64,000 bases of DNA from positions 13,843 to 77,842 of the forward strand of contig NZ_JALOBS010000004.1 in the NCBI RefSeq assembly GCF_023228165.1, read 5' to 3'. A model generated the notes under the pieces. It saw only the letters and a list, made by a program, of their open reading frames with translations, was not told the origin of the DNA and searched no databases. This DNA is from Methylomonas sp. (GTDB taxonomy: Bacteria; Pseudomonadota; Gammaproteobacteria; Methylococcales; Methylomonadaceae). The translations under genes and the position numbers were made by a program. Of the stretch, positions 24,893 through 32,788 are shown piece after piece (the stretch's first letter is position 1; each line of letters starts with the position of its first letter).

Positions 24893-26260
24893 ATGCGTAT
24901 GAAACTGTTTCTGGATTGGACGTCTTATGAAAACGCCGGTATGGGTGATGCCTATGCGGATATCCCCAAACACGGCGCGGATTATGCGAAAGCAGTCGCG
25001 GTCTGTATCGGCAGCAAGCAATGCGAGCAGACCGGTAAAGGGGTGATGTGTCCCAGTTATCGGATTAGCGGCAATCCGGTTTTATCGCCGGGCGGTCGGG
25101 TCAAACTTTTAAAAGCCGCCTTAAATGCCGAGGATGAGCAGGTATTTCTGAACCCGAGTCCGGCGCTTGCTGACGCAATGGCCTTATGCGTGTCCTGTAA
25201 AGGCTGTAGGCGCGAATGCGAAAACGAAGTAGACATGGCTTTGATTAAGGCCGAGTTTCTGGCTCAACAGGTGGCGCAGCACGGCTTGTCGTTACGCCGG
25301 CGTTTATGGGGCGAGTTACCCAAAATACTCTGTTGGCGGATAGTGCGTCCATTGTTGCTATTGCGTAATCAATTGGGCTGGCTGGCGCGTCTGTTAGAGG
25401 CGGGCTTGGGTATCAGCGCCAAAATTCGCTTGCCTGTGCCTGCCCGACAGCCTTTCCGTTACGGTTCGTCGGCTAAGGATGCTGTGTCTATCGGATCGGT
25501 AGAGAAACAAGTCGTATTGTTTGTCGATACCTTTAATCATCATTTTAATCCCGCCGCCGCCGAAGCAGCGCAAAGGTTGTTAAAGGCCGGCGGCTATCAA
25601 GTACATATTGCCAGACCGTTGGATGAAGATGAGCCGCAGCGGCCGCTGTGTTGCGGTCGGACCTATTTTTCCAACGGCCGGTTAGATAAGGCCAGACACG
25701 AGGCGCAACGCCTACTTAAAGCATTAGAGAGCCACGTTCAGGCAGGGCGCAGCATCGTCGGTTTGGAGCCGTCCTGCATACTCAGTTTGCGAGATGAATA
25801 CCTGAAACTGGGGCTGGGCGAGCCAGCGAAAAAAATGGCGGAGAAAGTGGTGTTGCTGGAGGAGTTTATCGTCAGAGAGCAAACCGCCAAGCGCTGGACT
25901 CTGGAGTTTCAGGCTTTGCCGGAAGTCTCTCGTCTATTGCTGCACGGCCATTGCCATCAAAAAGCGGTCGGCGCCATCAAATCGGTTCGCAAGCTGTTAA
26001 AGCAGGTGCCTGGATTGGATTTTGAATTAATCGAATCATCCTGCTGCGGCATGGCCGGTAATTTCGGCGTCGAAGCCGAGCATGTCGAGCACGCCCAGGC
26101 CATGGCCGAACAGGCGTTATTTCCGGCCTTGCGCGCGGAGCCCGATGCCTTGTTGGTCAGCAATGGCTTTTCTTGCCAACAGCAGATCCAGAATGGCGGC
26201 TTTGCCGAGCCGCTGCATCTTTCCCAAGTATTATGCATGGCCTTGCCGTCACAGGAGTGA
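24893..26260 (+). CDS. Stand-alone Fe-S (CCG-domain) oxidoreductase subunit
   Basis: About 455 residues from ATG 24893 (or 24899). It resembles the Fe-S C-terminal half of large FAD-linked oxidases of the YdiJ/GlcDF type, starting at the conserved LFLDWTSYENAGMGDAYADIP, but without the FAD half. Cluster Cys are C38, C44, C53 and C99, C102, C105, C109 (CVSCKGCRREC). Two CCG-type motifs follow (LCCGRTYFSNG and SSCCGMAGNFG), as in heterodisulfide reductase- and GlpC-like proteins. An electron-transfer role is likely; the partner is unknown. NifA/sigma-54 signals precede it and the AAA+ gene begins 4 bp after its stop. Confidence 0.85.
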   Translation: MRMKLFLDWTSYENAGMGDAYADIPKHGADYAKAVAVCIGSKQCEQTGKGVMCPSYRISGNPVLSPGGRVKLLKAALNAEDEQVFLNPSPALADAMALCVSCKGCRRECENEVDMALIKAEFLAQQVAQHGLSLRRRLWGELPKILCWRIVRPLLLLRNQLGWLARLLEAGLGISAKIRLPVPARQPFRYGSSAKDAVSIGSVEKQVVLFVDTFNHHFNPAAAEAAQRLLKAGGYQVHIARPLDEDEPQRPLCCGRTYFSNGRLDKARHEAQRLLKALESHVQAGRSIVGLEPSCILSLRDEYLKLGLGEPAKKMAEKVVLLEEFIVREQTAKRWTLEFQALPEVSRLLLHGHCHQKAVGAIKSVRKLLKQVPGLDFELIESSCCGMAGNFGVEAEHVEHAQAMAEQALFPALRAEPDALLVSNGFSCQQQIQNGGFAEPLHLSQVLCMALPSQE

Positions 26261-26264
26261 TGAG

Positions 26265-27965
26265 ATGAAATTACAGATCGAGAAACGTTATCTGGAACCG
26301 TTGTTGAGCGAGCACCCGCGCTTGCACACTTTGAGCGATCAATTGCGGCTCGGCAATAAAGCCCAGGTCAGTTACGACCAACTCAGCGAGCTTGAACTCG
26401 CCAGTCTGGCCGGGATTTATGCGCAAGCCGGTGAGGCTTTGCAACAACAGGCTGCGTTATTAAATGCCTTGCAACAAGCCATGGCGGCTCACAGTCAACG
26501 CTATAATGCCGAGCAACTGGAAATGCTGTTGCCGGCCATCGCCCGTTATCTATTGGAAGGGGCGATACGCGGCTGGCTGTTTCATGTCGAACCGTCCGGC
26601 AGAACGCTGGCTTATCTGATTACCCGCCTGGATTACACGCCGCCGGGCGAGGAAGAAGCTGGGCGTATTCTGATCGAGCTGAAAGCCAACAGCAAAGGCA
26701 AAATTGCCAATGAAACCCTGATCATACGCAGCAAGGATTTGGCCGATAAAACCATTCCGGAAATATTTGCCGGCAAAAGTTATTTGAAGGAAACCGCCGA
26801 TTTGATCGCCGGCTACGACGAAGCCGCCGGCCGCTATTTCGACTGGCGGGCCCGTTACGGCGAACAGTTCTCCGGCTGGGGAACCGGTGTGTATGCCGAC
26901 GATCCGACCGCCAGCCATCGCAACAGTGATTGGACTCGCAAAAATACGGTGGTGTTATCGTCCGGCGGCGGTGCCTGCCGCTTGGTTAACGATGAAAATA
27001 TTCTCAGCGAGCGAGCCTTAAGCCTGGATGCCTCAGGCGATATTTTGGGTACCTATCTGCGCAAGGCAGGTAAAAGCATGCGCTACGACAGCAAAACCGA
27101 AGCGGCGGTCGAGGCTTATAAAGAAGAGATACCGGCCGGTTTGTTCACCGAATTGCCGATGCACGGTTATATCCTGACCTTTCATCTGGAATTGCATCAC
27201 CACGTTTGGGTGCATGTCGACGATATGCAGCCCTATGTCTACCAACCGGACTTGAAACAAAAACTAATTTTGCCGCCGGAACAGACCGATTTGATCGACA
27301 TACTCACCGCGGAAATGGACATGCTGACTGACGATATCGTGGCAGGTAAATCAGGCGGCACCACGGTGCTGTGTGCCGGCCCGGCTGGAGTAGGCAAGAC
27401 TTTAACTGCCGAGGTATATTCGGAAATCATCAAGCGGCCGCTATACCGGGTGCATTCCGGTCAATTGGGCCTGAATGTGGCCGAAATGGAAAAAACCTTG
27501 AAGGAAACCTTGATTCGCGCCCAACGTTGGGGTGCTGTGATGCTGATCGACGAAGCCGATGTGTATATCAAAAAGCGTGCGGATAACTTGGCTTCCAATG
27601 CCGTGGTCGGGGTGTTTTTACGGGTGTTGGAGTATTTCAACGGCTTGCTGTTCATGACCACCAACCGGGTGGACGACATTGACGAAGCGATTATTTCTCG
27701 TTGTATCGCCATGATTCGCTACCACTCGCCGGACCATGCCGACCGCTGCAAAATTTGGCGGGTGATGACCCAGCAATTTTCCCTACCGGTTGCGGAAGCC
27801 TTAATCGACGAGTTGGCTAGTGTGTTCCCTGGAGCCTCCGGGCGGGACATTAAAGGCCTTACAAAGCTGGTCGCTAAGTTTTGCCAACAAAAGCAGTTGG
27901 AACCGGATTTGGATGTGTTCAAACGCTGTTCAGTGTTTCGGGGGCTGGAGTTGGCGGAAATTTAA
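26265..27965 (+). CDS. AAA+ ATPase in the nif regulon, function unknown
   Basis: A 566-residue protein. Residues 1-330 form a large N-terminal region I cannot assign. The C-terminal AAA+ module has Walker A AGPAGVGKT (about 370-378), Walker B AVMLIDEADVY (about 424-434), sensor 1 FMTTNR (about 463) and an arginine finger in ISRC. It resembles remodelling ATPases rather than sigma-54 activators, because the GAFTGA loop is missing. The start follows GGAGTGATGAG and overlaps the Fe-S operon context by 4 bp spacing. The context suggests maturation or repair of a metalloprotein used in nitrogen fixation (inference). Confidence 0.88.
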   Translation: MKLQIEKRYLEPLLSEHPRLHTLSDQLRLGNKAQVSYDQLSELELASLAGIYAQAGEALQQQAALLNALQQAMAAHSQRYNAEQLEMLLPAIARYLLEGAIRGWLFHVEPSGRTLAYLITRLDYTPPGEEEAGRILIELKANSKGKIANETLIIRSKDLADKTIPEIFAGKSYLKETADLIAGYDEAAGRYFDWRARYGEQFSGWGTGVYADDPTASHRNSDWTRKNTVVLSSGGGACRLVNDENILSERALSLDASGDILGTYLRKAGKSMRYDSKTEAAVEAYKEEIPAGLFTELPMHGYILTFHLELHHHVWVHVDDMQPYVYQPDLKQKLILPPEQTDLIDILTAEMDMLTDDIVAGKSGGTTVLCAGPAGVGKTLTAEVYSEIIKRPLYRVHSGQLGLNVAEMEKTLKETLIRAQRWGAVMLIDEADVYIKKRADNLASNAVVGVFLRVLEYFNGLLFMTTNRVDDIDEAIISRCIAMIRYHSPDHADRCKIWRVMTQQFSLPVAEALIDELASVFPGASGRDIKGLTKLVAKFCQQKQLEPDLDVFKRCSVFRGLELAEI

Positions 27966-28112
27966 AGCGTTGGAGGTTGCCGTTTTCGCTGAATGAATAA
28001 GTCAAGCTAAGGTGCGGGCTTACTGGCGATTACGTTTGTGTTGGCCGGATGAGGCTGTTAAAGGATTGAACAAACAGGTAACGGTGTATGGGTAATTGCT
28101 TACAAGCGTAAT

Positions 28113-28128
28113 TGTGCGGTTTGCTACA
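28113..28128 (+). promoter_or_regulatory. NifA-type upstream activator site of the Nif11 gene
   Basis: TGT-N10-ACA (TGTGCGGTTTGCTACA), about 120-135 bases before the predicted start of transcription, within the normal enhancer range. Confidence 0.7.
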
Positions 28129-28221
28129 AAACCATTGTCTTTGTCTGGTAATAGCCATGCCAAGCCGGTTTGTTAGTGATATAAGTTTTTGAAAAATAAT
28201 ATAAAAAATCCTTAAATCAAC

Positions 28222-28238
28222 TTGGTAACAATTTTGCT
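28222..28238 (+). promoter_or_regulatory. Sigma-54 promoter of the Nif11 gene
   Basis: TTGGTAACAATTTTGCT, with TTGG at -24 and TTTGCT at -12 and exact spacing. The start would be near 28249, 45 bases before the ATG. Confidence 0.72.
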
Positions 28239-28293
28239 ATAGAAGATAGTGGATTTTTCCATTAATTTTTCCTGACTTATCACGGAGTTATCA

Positions 28294-28512
28294 ATGTCAA
28301 TCAAAGTAATAAAAGAGTTTTCTGAAAAAGCCAAGGTCGATTCGGAACTTAAAGAAAAGCTGAAAGCTTGCCTGAAAATTAAAGAGATGCTGGCTCTAGG
28401 CAAGGAATTTGGTTTTGAAATTGATGAAGTGGAATTGTATCCGCCCAACGAACCTCAATTTACCGAAGATCAGCTTTCGGAAAGATTGGCCAAGGCTTTG
28501 TTGCGAGTATAA
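28294..28512 (+). CDS. Nif11-family protein
   Basis: A 72-residue protein matching the Nif11 domain pattern: MSIKVIKEFSEKAKVDSELKEKL, then MLALGKEFGFEIDEVEL and a final LSERLAKALLRV. Nif11 proteins were first noted in nitrogen-fixing bacteria; the same domain also serves as a leader in some peptide natural products. Here there is no double-Gly cleavage site and no modification enzyme nearby, so a leader role is unlikely. ACGGAGTTATCA precedes the ATG. It has its own NifA/sigma-54 promoter and its own terminator. Function unknown. Confidence 0.82.
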   Translation: MSIKVIKEFSEKAKVDSELKEKLKACLKIKEMLALGKEFGFEIDEVELYPPNEPQFTEDQLSERLAKALLRV

Positions 28513-28517
28513 ATCTT

Positions 28518-28560
28518 ACCGCCGTGTTTGTAGGGTACGTGCAAGTACGGCGGTTTTTTT
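28518..28560 (+). terminator. Intrinsic terminator of the Nif11 gene
   Basis: 8-bp stem ACCGCCGT (28518-28525) / ACGGCGGT (28547-28554) followed by seven T. It starts 5 bases after the stop and makes the Nif11 gene monocistronic. Confidence 0.85.
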
Positions 28561-28661
28561 AAGTCGGTTATCCTACCTAATCACCTTGCTGGATCAATGT
28601 GATATTTGATCTAGGCCCTAGTTTGAAAAGATTAGCTGGCTACGGAAAGTAATATTTACGT

Positions 28662-28934
28662 TCATGCAGCTTTTTTGGCTGCCGACTGTTCGGATAACTG
28701 AATATCGTTTTCTTTATTCAGCCATTTGTCATATTGGGCTCTTGTATCGGGATTAATTAACACGTCACACGCTTCTCGAAGTTGCATGGCAATTGCTATG
28801 CACTCATCCTCTCTATCTTTAAAATTATCAGGATGATTTAACTGCATTAGTGCTTTGAAAGCAGCTTGAATGACCTCTGTAGGTGCATCTTGAGTTACTT
28901 TTAAAATATTGTAGTAATTTTGATGTTCCTGCAT
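28662..28934 (-). CDS. Small J-domain (DnaJ-like) protein
   Basis: A 90-residue protein that is almost only a J domain: NYYNILKVTQDAPTEVIQAAFKAL, the catalytic HPD (about 35-37) in LNHPDNF, then a helix ending VLINPDTRAQYDKWL. It lacks the Gly/Phe-rich, zinc and substrate domains of DnaJ, so it would recruit a DnaK or HscA to one target. It is convergent with the Nif11 gene and preceded by a near-perfect sigma-54 box at 29014-29030, which suggests regulation tied to nitrogen or another sigma-54 system. Confidence 0.88.
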   Translation of the reverse strand: MQEHQNYYNILKVTQDAPTEVIQAAFKALMQLNHPDNFKDREDECIAIAMQLREACDVLINPDTRAQYDKWLNKENDIQLSEQSAAKKAA

Positions 28935-29013
28935 TCGTTCGCCTTAGAATAATTACTTTTATGCCAAAAATAGAATTGGGAGAGACTGTTCTTGACGTAA
29001 ATTGAAATTATTA

Positions 29014-29030
29014 AGCAACCTGAGTGCCAA
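29014..29030 (-). promoter_or_regulatory. Sigma-54 promoter of the J-domain gene
   Basis: On the minus strand: TTGGCACTCAGGTTGCT. Both the -24 (TTGGCAC) and -12 (TTGCT) elements match the consensus, with one weak mismatch between them. Transcription would start near 29003, about 70 bases before the ATG. Confidence 0.8.
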
Positions 29031-29104
29031 TCGCGGCTGGTTACTGCTAGATGGCGGTATATAAGACGAGAAAGGCAGAAAATCGCTAAATATGGAAAAA
29101 TCAG

Positions 29105-29161
29105 CTGCCATACTCGTCAGGAATTGTCATAAATGGCAGTTGCTGGTGTATGAACTGTCAT
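29105..29161 (-). promoter_or_regulatory. Candidate enhancer array for the J-domain promoter
   Basis: Four copies of YTGYCAT: CTGCCAT 29105-29111, TTGTCAT 29124-29130, the inverted copy ATGGCAG 29133-29139, and CTGTCAT 29155-29161. They lie about 100-160 bases upstream of the predicted start, the usual place for a sigma-54 activator. The motif is not that of NifA. Confidence 0.4.
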
Positions 29162-29318
29162 TTTGAACCGGCGGAAACTTTAAATTGTTGTTTCTTGCCA
29201 CTAATGATTGTGCCGCGCTATCGTAGAATTAATGGGCATACGATAACCAGAGATATCGATTGCCATTTTTTGCCAATAGTCGGGTCGGTAATGGCTGAAC
29301 CTTAGCGGGAAAACACCT

Positions 29319-29681
29319 TTAAAGGAAGAAAAACACTTGTTTAGCGAAGGCTACTTTAATGATGTAAAACAGACAGAATAATGCGGCACCGAAGGCTATC
29401 CAGCGTTTTTGGCCTTGTTCGCGCATGGTCATCAGCCCCAGACCGATGAAAACGAACATCAAAATCAATTTGGCTACAATCCAGCCATAACTACCGGCTA
29501 ACCAGTTGCCTTGAAAAACCAAGCCGAAACCCGTTAGCAGTAATAAGCCCGCCAAAATGTGGGGCGACAATTTGATCCATTTCTGTTGCAGCATCTCCGG
29601 ACGGTATTGGGCCAGCGCAACCCTGCCAAGGAAGCCAAAGGTAACCAGAGCAACAAATAAAAGATGTATATGTTTAAGCAT
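29319..29681 (-). CDS. SirB2-family membrane protein
   Basis: A 120-residue protein with four membrane spans (about 4-24, 41-58, 69-86, 95-114) and the SirB2 pattern LKHIHLLFVALVTFGFLGR. The family is widespread and of unknown function despite the name. AGAAGGATT precedes the ATG weakly on the minus strand. It is isolated from its neighbours. Confidence 0.85.
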   Translation of the reverse strand: MLKHIHLLFVALVTFGFLGRVALAQYRPEMLQQKWIKLSPHILAGLLLLTGFGLVFQGNWLAGSYGWIVAKLILMFVFIGLGLMTMREQGQKRWIAFGAALFCLFYIIKVAFAKQVFFFL

Positions 29682-29931
29682 AGTTAGAAGGATTTATGTG
29701 TGGTTAATATTGGCAATACTCTACGCCGAATGGCTTGATATGCAAAACCGGATCTTAAAATGATGTGATGCTAAAGCATTCATGAGTGCATAACGTCGCA
29801 CTTTCCCGTCTGGATGGCGAGGCGTTAGATGTTTGGATCAGAATTTGCTATTGTCTGGCGCGCGTTCTTAGGGGCTGAACGGTAGACAAATTCGAAGAGT
29901 CGAATTGCGGTACTGGCAGGGCGGGGGAACA

Positions 29932-29960
29932 CCGCAACCCTAAGATTATTAGGATTGCGG
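29932..29960 (-). terminator. Hairpin after the cold-shock gene
   Basis: 12-bp stem CCGCAACCCTAA / TTAGGATTGCGG (one G-T pair) with a 5-base loop, 16 bp past the cold-shock stop. The T-rich side (TTAACTTTT) is on the plus strand, so it may act mainly as a stabilising or factor-dependent end for the minus-strand transcript. Confidence 0.5.
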
Positions 29961-29976
29961 TTAACTTTTCGCGAAA

Positions 29977-30195
29977 TTAGATGATGGTCACTTCTTCGGC
30001 TTGCGGGCCTTTAGGGCCACGGCCTAATTTAAATTGTACGTGTTGGCCTTCGTCCAGCGTTTTGTAATTATTGCTGGTAGACAGGATATTTCTGAAATGT
30101 ACGAATACATCCGGGCCTTGTTGTTGTTCGATAAAGCCAAAGCCTTTGTCTGCGTTAAACCATTTAACCACACCGGTTGTCATTGTAGTAGACAT
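29977..30195 (-). CDS. Cold-shock domain protein (CspA family)
   Basis: A 72-residue single-stranded RNA/DNA-binding protein. The RNP1 motif KGFGFI and RNP2 motif DVFVHF are intact, and the start GVVKWFNADKGFG is typical. Two in-frame ATG codons exist (30195 and 30183); AGGACTC spaces well with the first. The 250-bp upstream gap could hold a long 5' leader, as csp genes often have, but I cannot confirm a cold-shock box. Confidence 0.95.
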   Translation of the reverse strand: MSTTMTTGVVKWFNADKGFGFIEQQQGPDVFVHFRNILSTSNNYKTLDEGQHVQFKLGRGPKGPQAEEVTII

Positions 30196-30445
30196 GAAAA
30201 GAGTCCTATAAAGAGTGTAATTGAGCCTTGTGTAAAGGCGGATATAGCTGGTAAATGTGGAAATTACGAAATGAAAAACAGGACGAATAACTACAGAAGA
30301 GACATCGAATCGGTAAACACTGGTAACACTTAATTTCTAGCTGGAGCCTATTCTAGGCTGATTAAAGGTAATGTCAATTTTATTATGCGGATGAGAGGAA
30401 ATACTTATTGGCACTGTTTAAATTTATATTTCTTTTTAAAAAAAA

Positions 30446-30958
30446 CTACTCGATTAATATTTTGCGAATAGTGCGAATATTGATTCCAATCGCCACGCTT
30501 TCGGCAATCAAGGCGGGCCAGGCCTGCCAGTACACATCATTTATTATCCAGGCCGCACTGGACGCCAATAGCGCAATGCGCATTGCACGGTTGTTAAAAT
30601 AATATAGGGCCAAAGTGGTGTTGCTAACCGCAAAGGCTGGCAGTAATGACATATAACCCTGCCAAGACAAGTGGGTTAAACCGGCGAAAATCACCACAAA
30701 CCCAACGACTGAAGCGTGTTTGAATAGCTTTTTGGGATGTAGTCCGGATAATAGAGTCCTTAAAGCCGTAACAGCCATGCTCAGGCCAGCAGTCCAGGCC
30801 CCTAACAGCACATATTGCAGAGCCCACAATAAAGCGCCTAATGCAGACCAACGGCGAAATTCATCTTCGCCTTGTAAATAATAGGAGCGCCATTCGACAA
30901 AAATGCCTACAGCGCCGATTAGGTAGGCCGGCAAGATCGGGTTTGCGGCAAGAGTCAA
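30446..30958 (-). CDS. YgjV-family inner membrane protein
   Basis: A 170-residue protein with about six hydrophobic spans. The pattern IGAVGIFVEWRSYYLQGEDEFRRWSALGALLWALQYVLLG (here spread over residues 14-53) and the C-terminal ESVAIGINIRTIRKI agree with the YgjV family, whose function is unknown. It begins 30 bp after the modE stop on the same strand and may be co-transcribed with it. Confidence 0.85.
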   Translation of the reverse strand: MTLAANPILPAYLIGAVGIFVEWRSYYLQGEDEFRRWSALGALLWALQYVLLGAWTAGLSMAVTALRTLLSGLHPKKLFKHASVVGFVVIFAGLTHLSWQGYMSLLPAFAVSNTTLALYYFNNRAMRIALLASSAAWIINDVYWQAWPALIAESVAIGINIRTIRKILIE

Positions 30959-30988
30959 TTGGGTTGCGTTGCAGATAATTAAGTCCCA

Positions 30989-31801
30989 TTAGTTTTTGAC
31001 GCCTAAGATAGCCGCATTGCTGTTAAAAATAACCCATAAATGTTGCCCTGGTTCTATGCCCATGTCGATAACGCTTTTGGGGGTATTCAGGACAGCAAGG
31101 GTTTCGCCTCCGGCCAGTAATACCATCACTTCGGCGTTAACCTGATCCTGCTGTACTCGAAGCACCCGGCAAGGAAGGCGGTTATTGACCAAAAAAGCGT
31201 TGTGATCGGCATCCGAGGCTAAGGTAATATCGGAGCTATTGATCAATAACAATGCGTCCGCACCGACGCGTAAGCCCATTTCTTCTATAGAGGCCAGGGT
31301 TGTGGTGACAACAATCTGCTCCCCGTCCTTTAATTTAACCAACACTTCCGCGCTTACAGTGCCGATTTGAATGTCGATTATGTGGCCGAACAATTGGTTG
31401 CGAGCGCTGGTTTTCACCACCAAACGCTGTAATAGTAAAATAATATTGGGATCATCCAGCAGATCTTTATTGAGTTGGGCAAGGAATTGTTGATGCTGGA
31501 TTTGCAGGCGGTCAAACAAGTTTAAAAACGCCCGGCCGGTTTCGGTCAAGCGGGTGCCGCCGCCTTTGCTGCCGCCGGTCATGGTGTTTATCAATACTTT
31601 CGGAGAACCGTTATTGGCGCGCTCGATGATTTGCCAGGCACCTTTATAGCTCAAGCCCATTTGTTTTGCCGCTTGGTTGATAGAACCGCTTAGATCGATC
31701 GCTCTCAATAAACCGATCATGCGGCTATCAAGCATACCGGCTAAGCGTAAGTCGGCTTCAATGAACTGGGACGGCGGATTGACGGTAGGCTTTTGCGGCA
31801 T
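30989..31801 (-). CDS. modE: Molybdate-responsive regulator ModE
   Basis: A 270-residue regulator. The N-terminal winged helix-turn-helix (about 20-120) contains GSINQAAKQMGLSYKGAWQIIE and the GGSKGGGTRLT wing. Two Mop (molybdate-binding) domains follow (about 135-195 and 205-268; NQLFGHIIDIQIGTVSAEVLVKL and NRLPCRVLRVQQDQVNAEVMV). ModE senses molybdate and controls its uptake and molybdenum enzymes, which suits a nitrogenase-bearing genome. It lies 12 bp after the methyltransferase gene at 31814. Confidence 0.94.
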   Translation of the reverse strand: MPQKPTVNPPSQFIEADLRLAGMLDSRMIGLLRAIDLSGSINQAAKQMGLSYKGAWQIIERANNGSPKVLINTMTGGSKGGGTRLTETGRAFLNLFDRLQIQHQQFLAQLNKDLLDDPNIILLLQRLVVKTSARNQLFGHIIDIQIGTVSAEVLVKLKDGEQIVVTTTLASIEEMGLRVGADALLLINSSDITLASDADHNAFLVNNRLPCRVLRVQQDQVNAEVMVLLAGGETLAVLNTPKSVIDMGIEPGQHLWVIFNSNAAILGVKN

Positions 31802-31813
31802 GGTGATTGCAAT

Positions 31814-32737
31814 TTACGCTGGTTTTTGGGCGGTAAAAATCAGATATTCGGTGAGCTTTTCGCTGAATAACCGGTGTTGGGCCAAACCGACCAAAAAATT
31901 GGCGGTTTGCGCCGGGGTGCGGAAACCCAGCCATTGGCTGATTTTTTGTACCGGTTGCAGGCGTTTGGCCACTTTGTACATGTAATCGGCCGAGGGCAGA
32001 GTTTGGGCGGTAATGTCCTGACAATTAACCTCCGCAAACCCCTGTTGTTGTAATAATTGGGTAAATTCATCCCGTGTGCACAGGTTGGGCACGGCCCAGC
32101 CGTTTAAGCAGGTCAGCAAGGCTTGCCATTGCCGAGCATTAAATCGGCGTTGCAATAAAAAGCCGTCGCAGACTACGATGCGTCCACCGGGTTTTAATAC
32201 CCGCCAAGCTTCGCGCAAAAAATCGCCCTTATTCAATGCATGGCAAGAACTTTCCAAGGCCCACACCACGTCGAATGACGCGTTGGCAAACGGCGTTTGA
32301 CAGAAATCCGCCACTTCAAATGTTGCTAATCCGGACACGCCGTGTCTATTGGCGTGTTGGCGCGCGTAGTCGGCTTGCTTGGCGCTGATGGTGATTCCGG
32401 TTACCCGATTGCCCTGTTGTTTGGCCATCCAGATACTGCTGCCGCCGATACCGCAGCCGGCATCCAGGACATTTTCGTCAGGTTTGATAGCGGCTTTTTG
32501 GTATAAAACCTGGTTTTTATTCAATAAGGCCCGGTGTTGTTGATAAGGGCTGGTTTGATCCCAGTATCCGTAATGCAGCGCCAAATTATCGCTATTGCAC
32601 CAGGCAAACAGATAATCGCGGTAGCATTCGTCGTAATGACGGGTGGCGTCGGCCTTAATGGCTTGGCAGGGGTTGTCGCTATGGTCGGATTGGGTAAGGT
32701 CGCGGTAATCCCGGTTAGGCTCTATGGTGTAAATCAT
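31814..32737 (-). CDS. SAM-dependent methyltransferase (tocopherol/sterol MT-like)
   Basis: A 307-residue class I methyltransferase. Motif I is NVLDAGCGIGGSSIWMA, followed by GITISAKQADYAR and VWALESSCHALNK, the arrangement in gamma-tocopherol, sterol C-24 and glycine-betaine type enzymes. The N-terminal YDECYRDYLFAWCNSDNLALHYGYW is also usual in that group. The substrate is open. It is just upstream of modE in the same direction. Confidence 0.88.
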   Translation of the reverse strand: MIYTIEPNRDYRDLTQSDHSDNPCQAIKADATRHYDECYRDYLFAWCNSDNLALHYGYWDQTSPYQQHRALLNKNQVLYQKAAIKPDENVLDAGCGIGGSSIWMAKQQGNRVTGITISAKQADYARQHANRHGVSGLATFEVADFCQTPFANASFDVVWALESSCHALNKGDFLREAWRVLKPGGRIVVCDGFLLQRRFNARQWQALLTCLNGWAVPNLCTRDEFTQLLQQQGFAEVNCQDITAQTLPSADYMYKVAKRLQPVQKISQWLGFRTPAQTANFLVGLAQHRLFSEKLTEYLIFTAQKPA

Positions 32738-32788
32738 GGTTGGGTAAGATTGGGATTTTAAGGTTTGCCGCGTTGAGTTAGTGGTGAT

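Larger units (their letters stand above)
27966..28293. other. Intergenic region upstream of the Nif11 gene
   Basis: No gene supported. It contains the NifA-type enhancer (28113-28128) and sigma-54 box (28222-28238) described separately. No hairpin is obvious right after the AAA+ stop. Confidence 0.6.
28935..29318. other. Intergenic region upstream of the J-domain gene
   Basis: No gene supported. It carries a sigma-54 promoter on the minus strand (29014-29030) and, further upstream of it, a group of four TGYCAT half-sites (29105-29161). Confidence 0.6.

Noticed and set aside
26265..27965. AAA+ protein as a sigma-54 activator (NifA-like)
   Set aside because: It lacks the GAFTGA loop and a DNA-binding C-terminus; the architecture is that of a remodelling ATPase.
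28294..28512. Nif11 gene as a RiPP precursor
   Set aside because: No Gly-Gly or Gly-Ala cleavage site, no variable core peptide after it, and no cyclase, dehydratase or export gene nearby.
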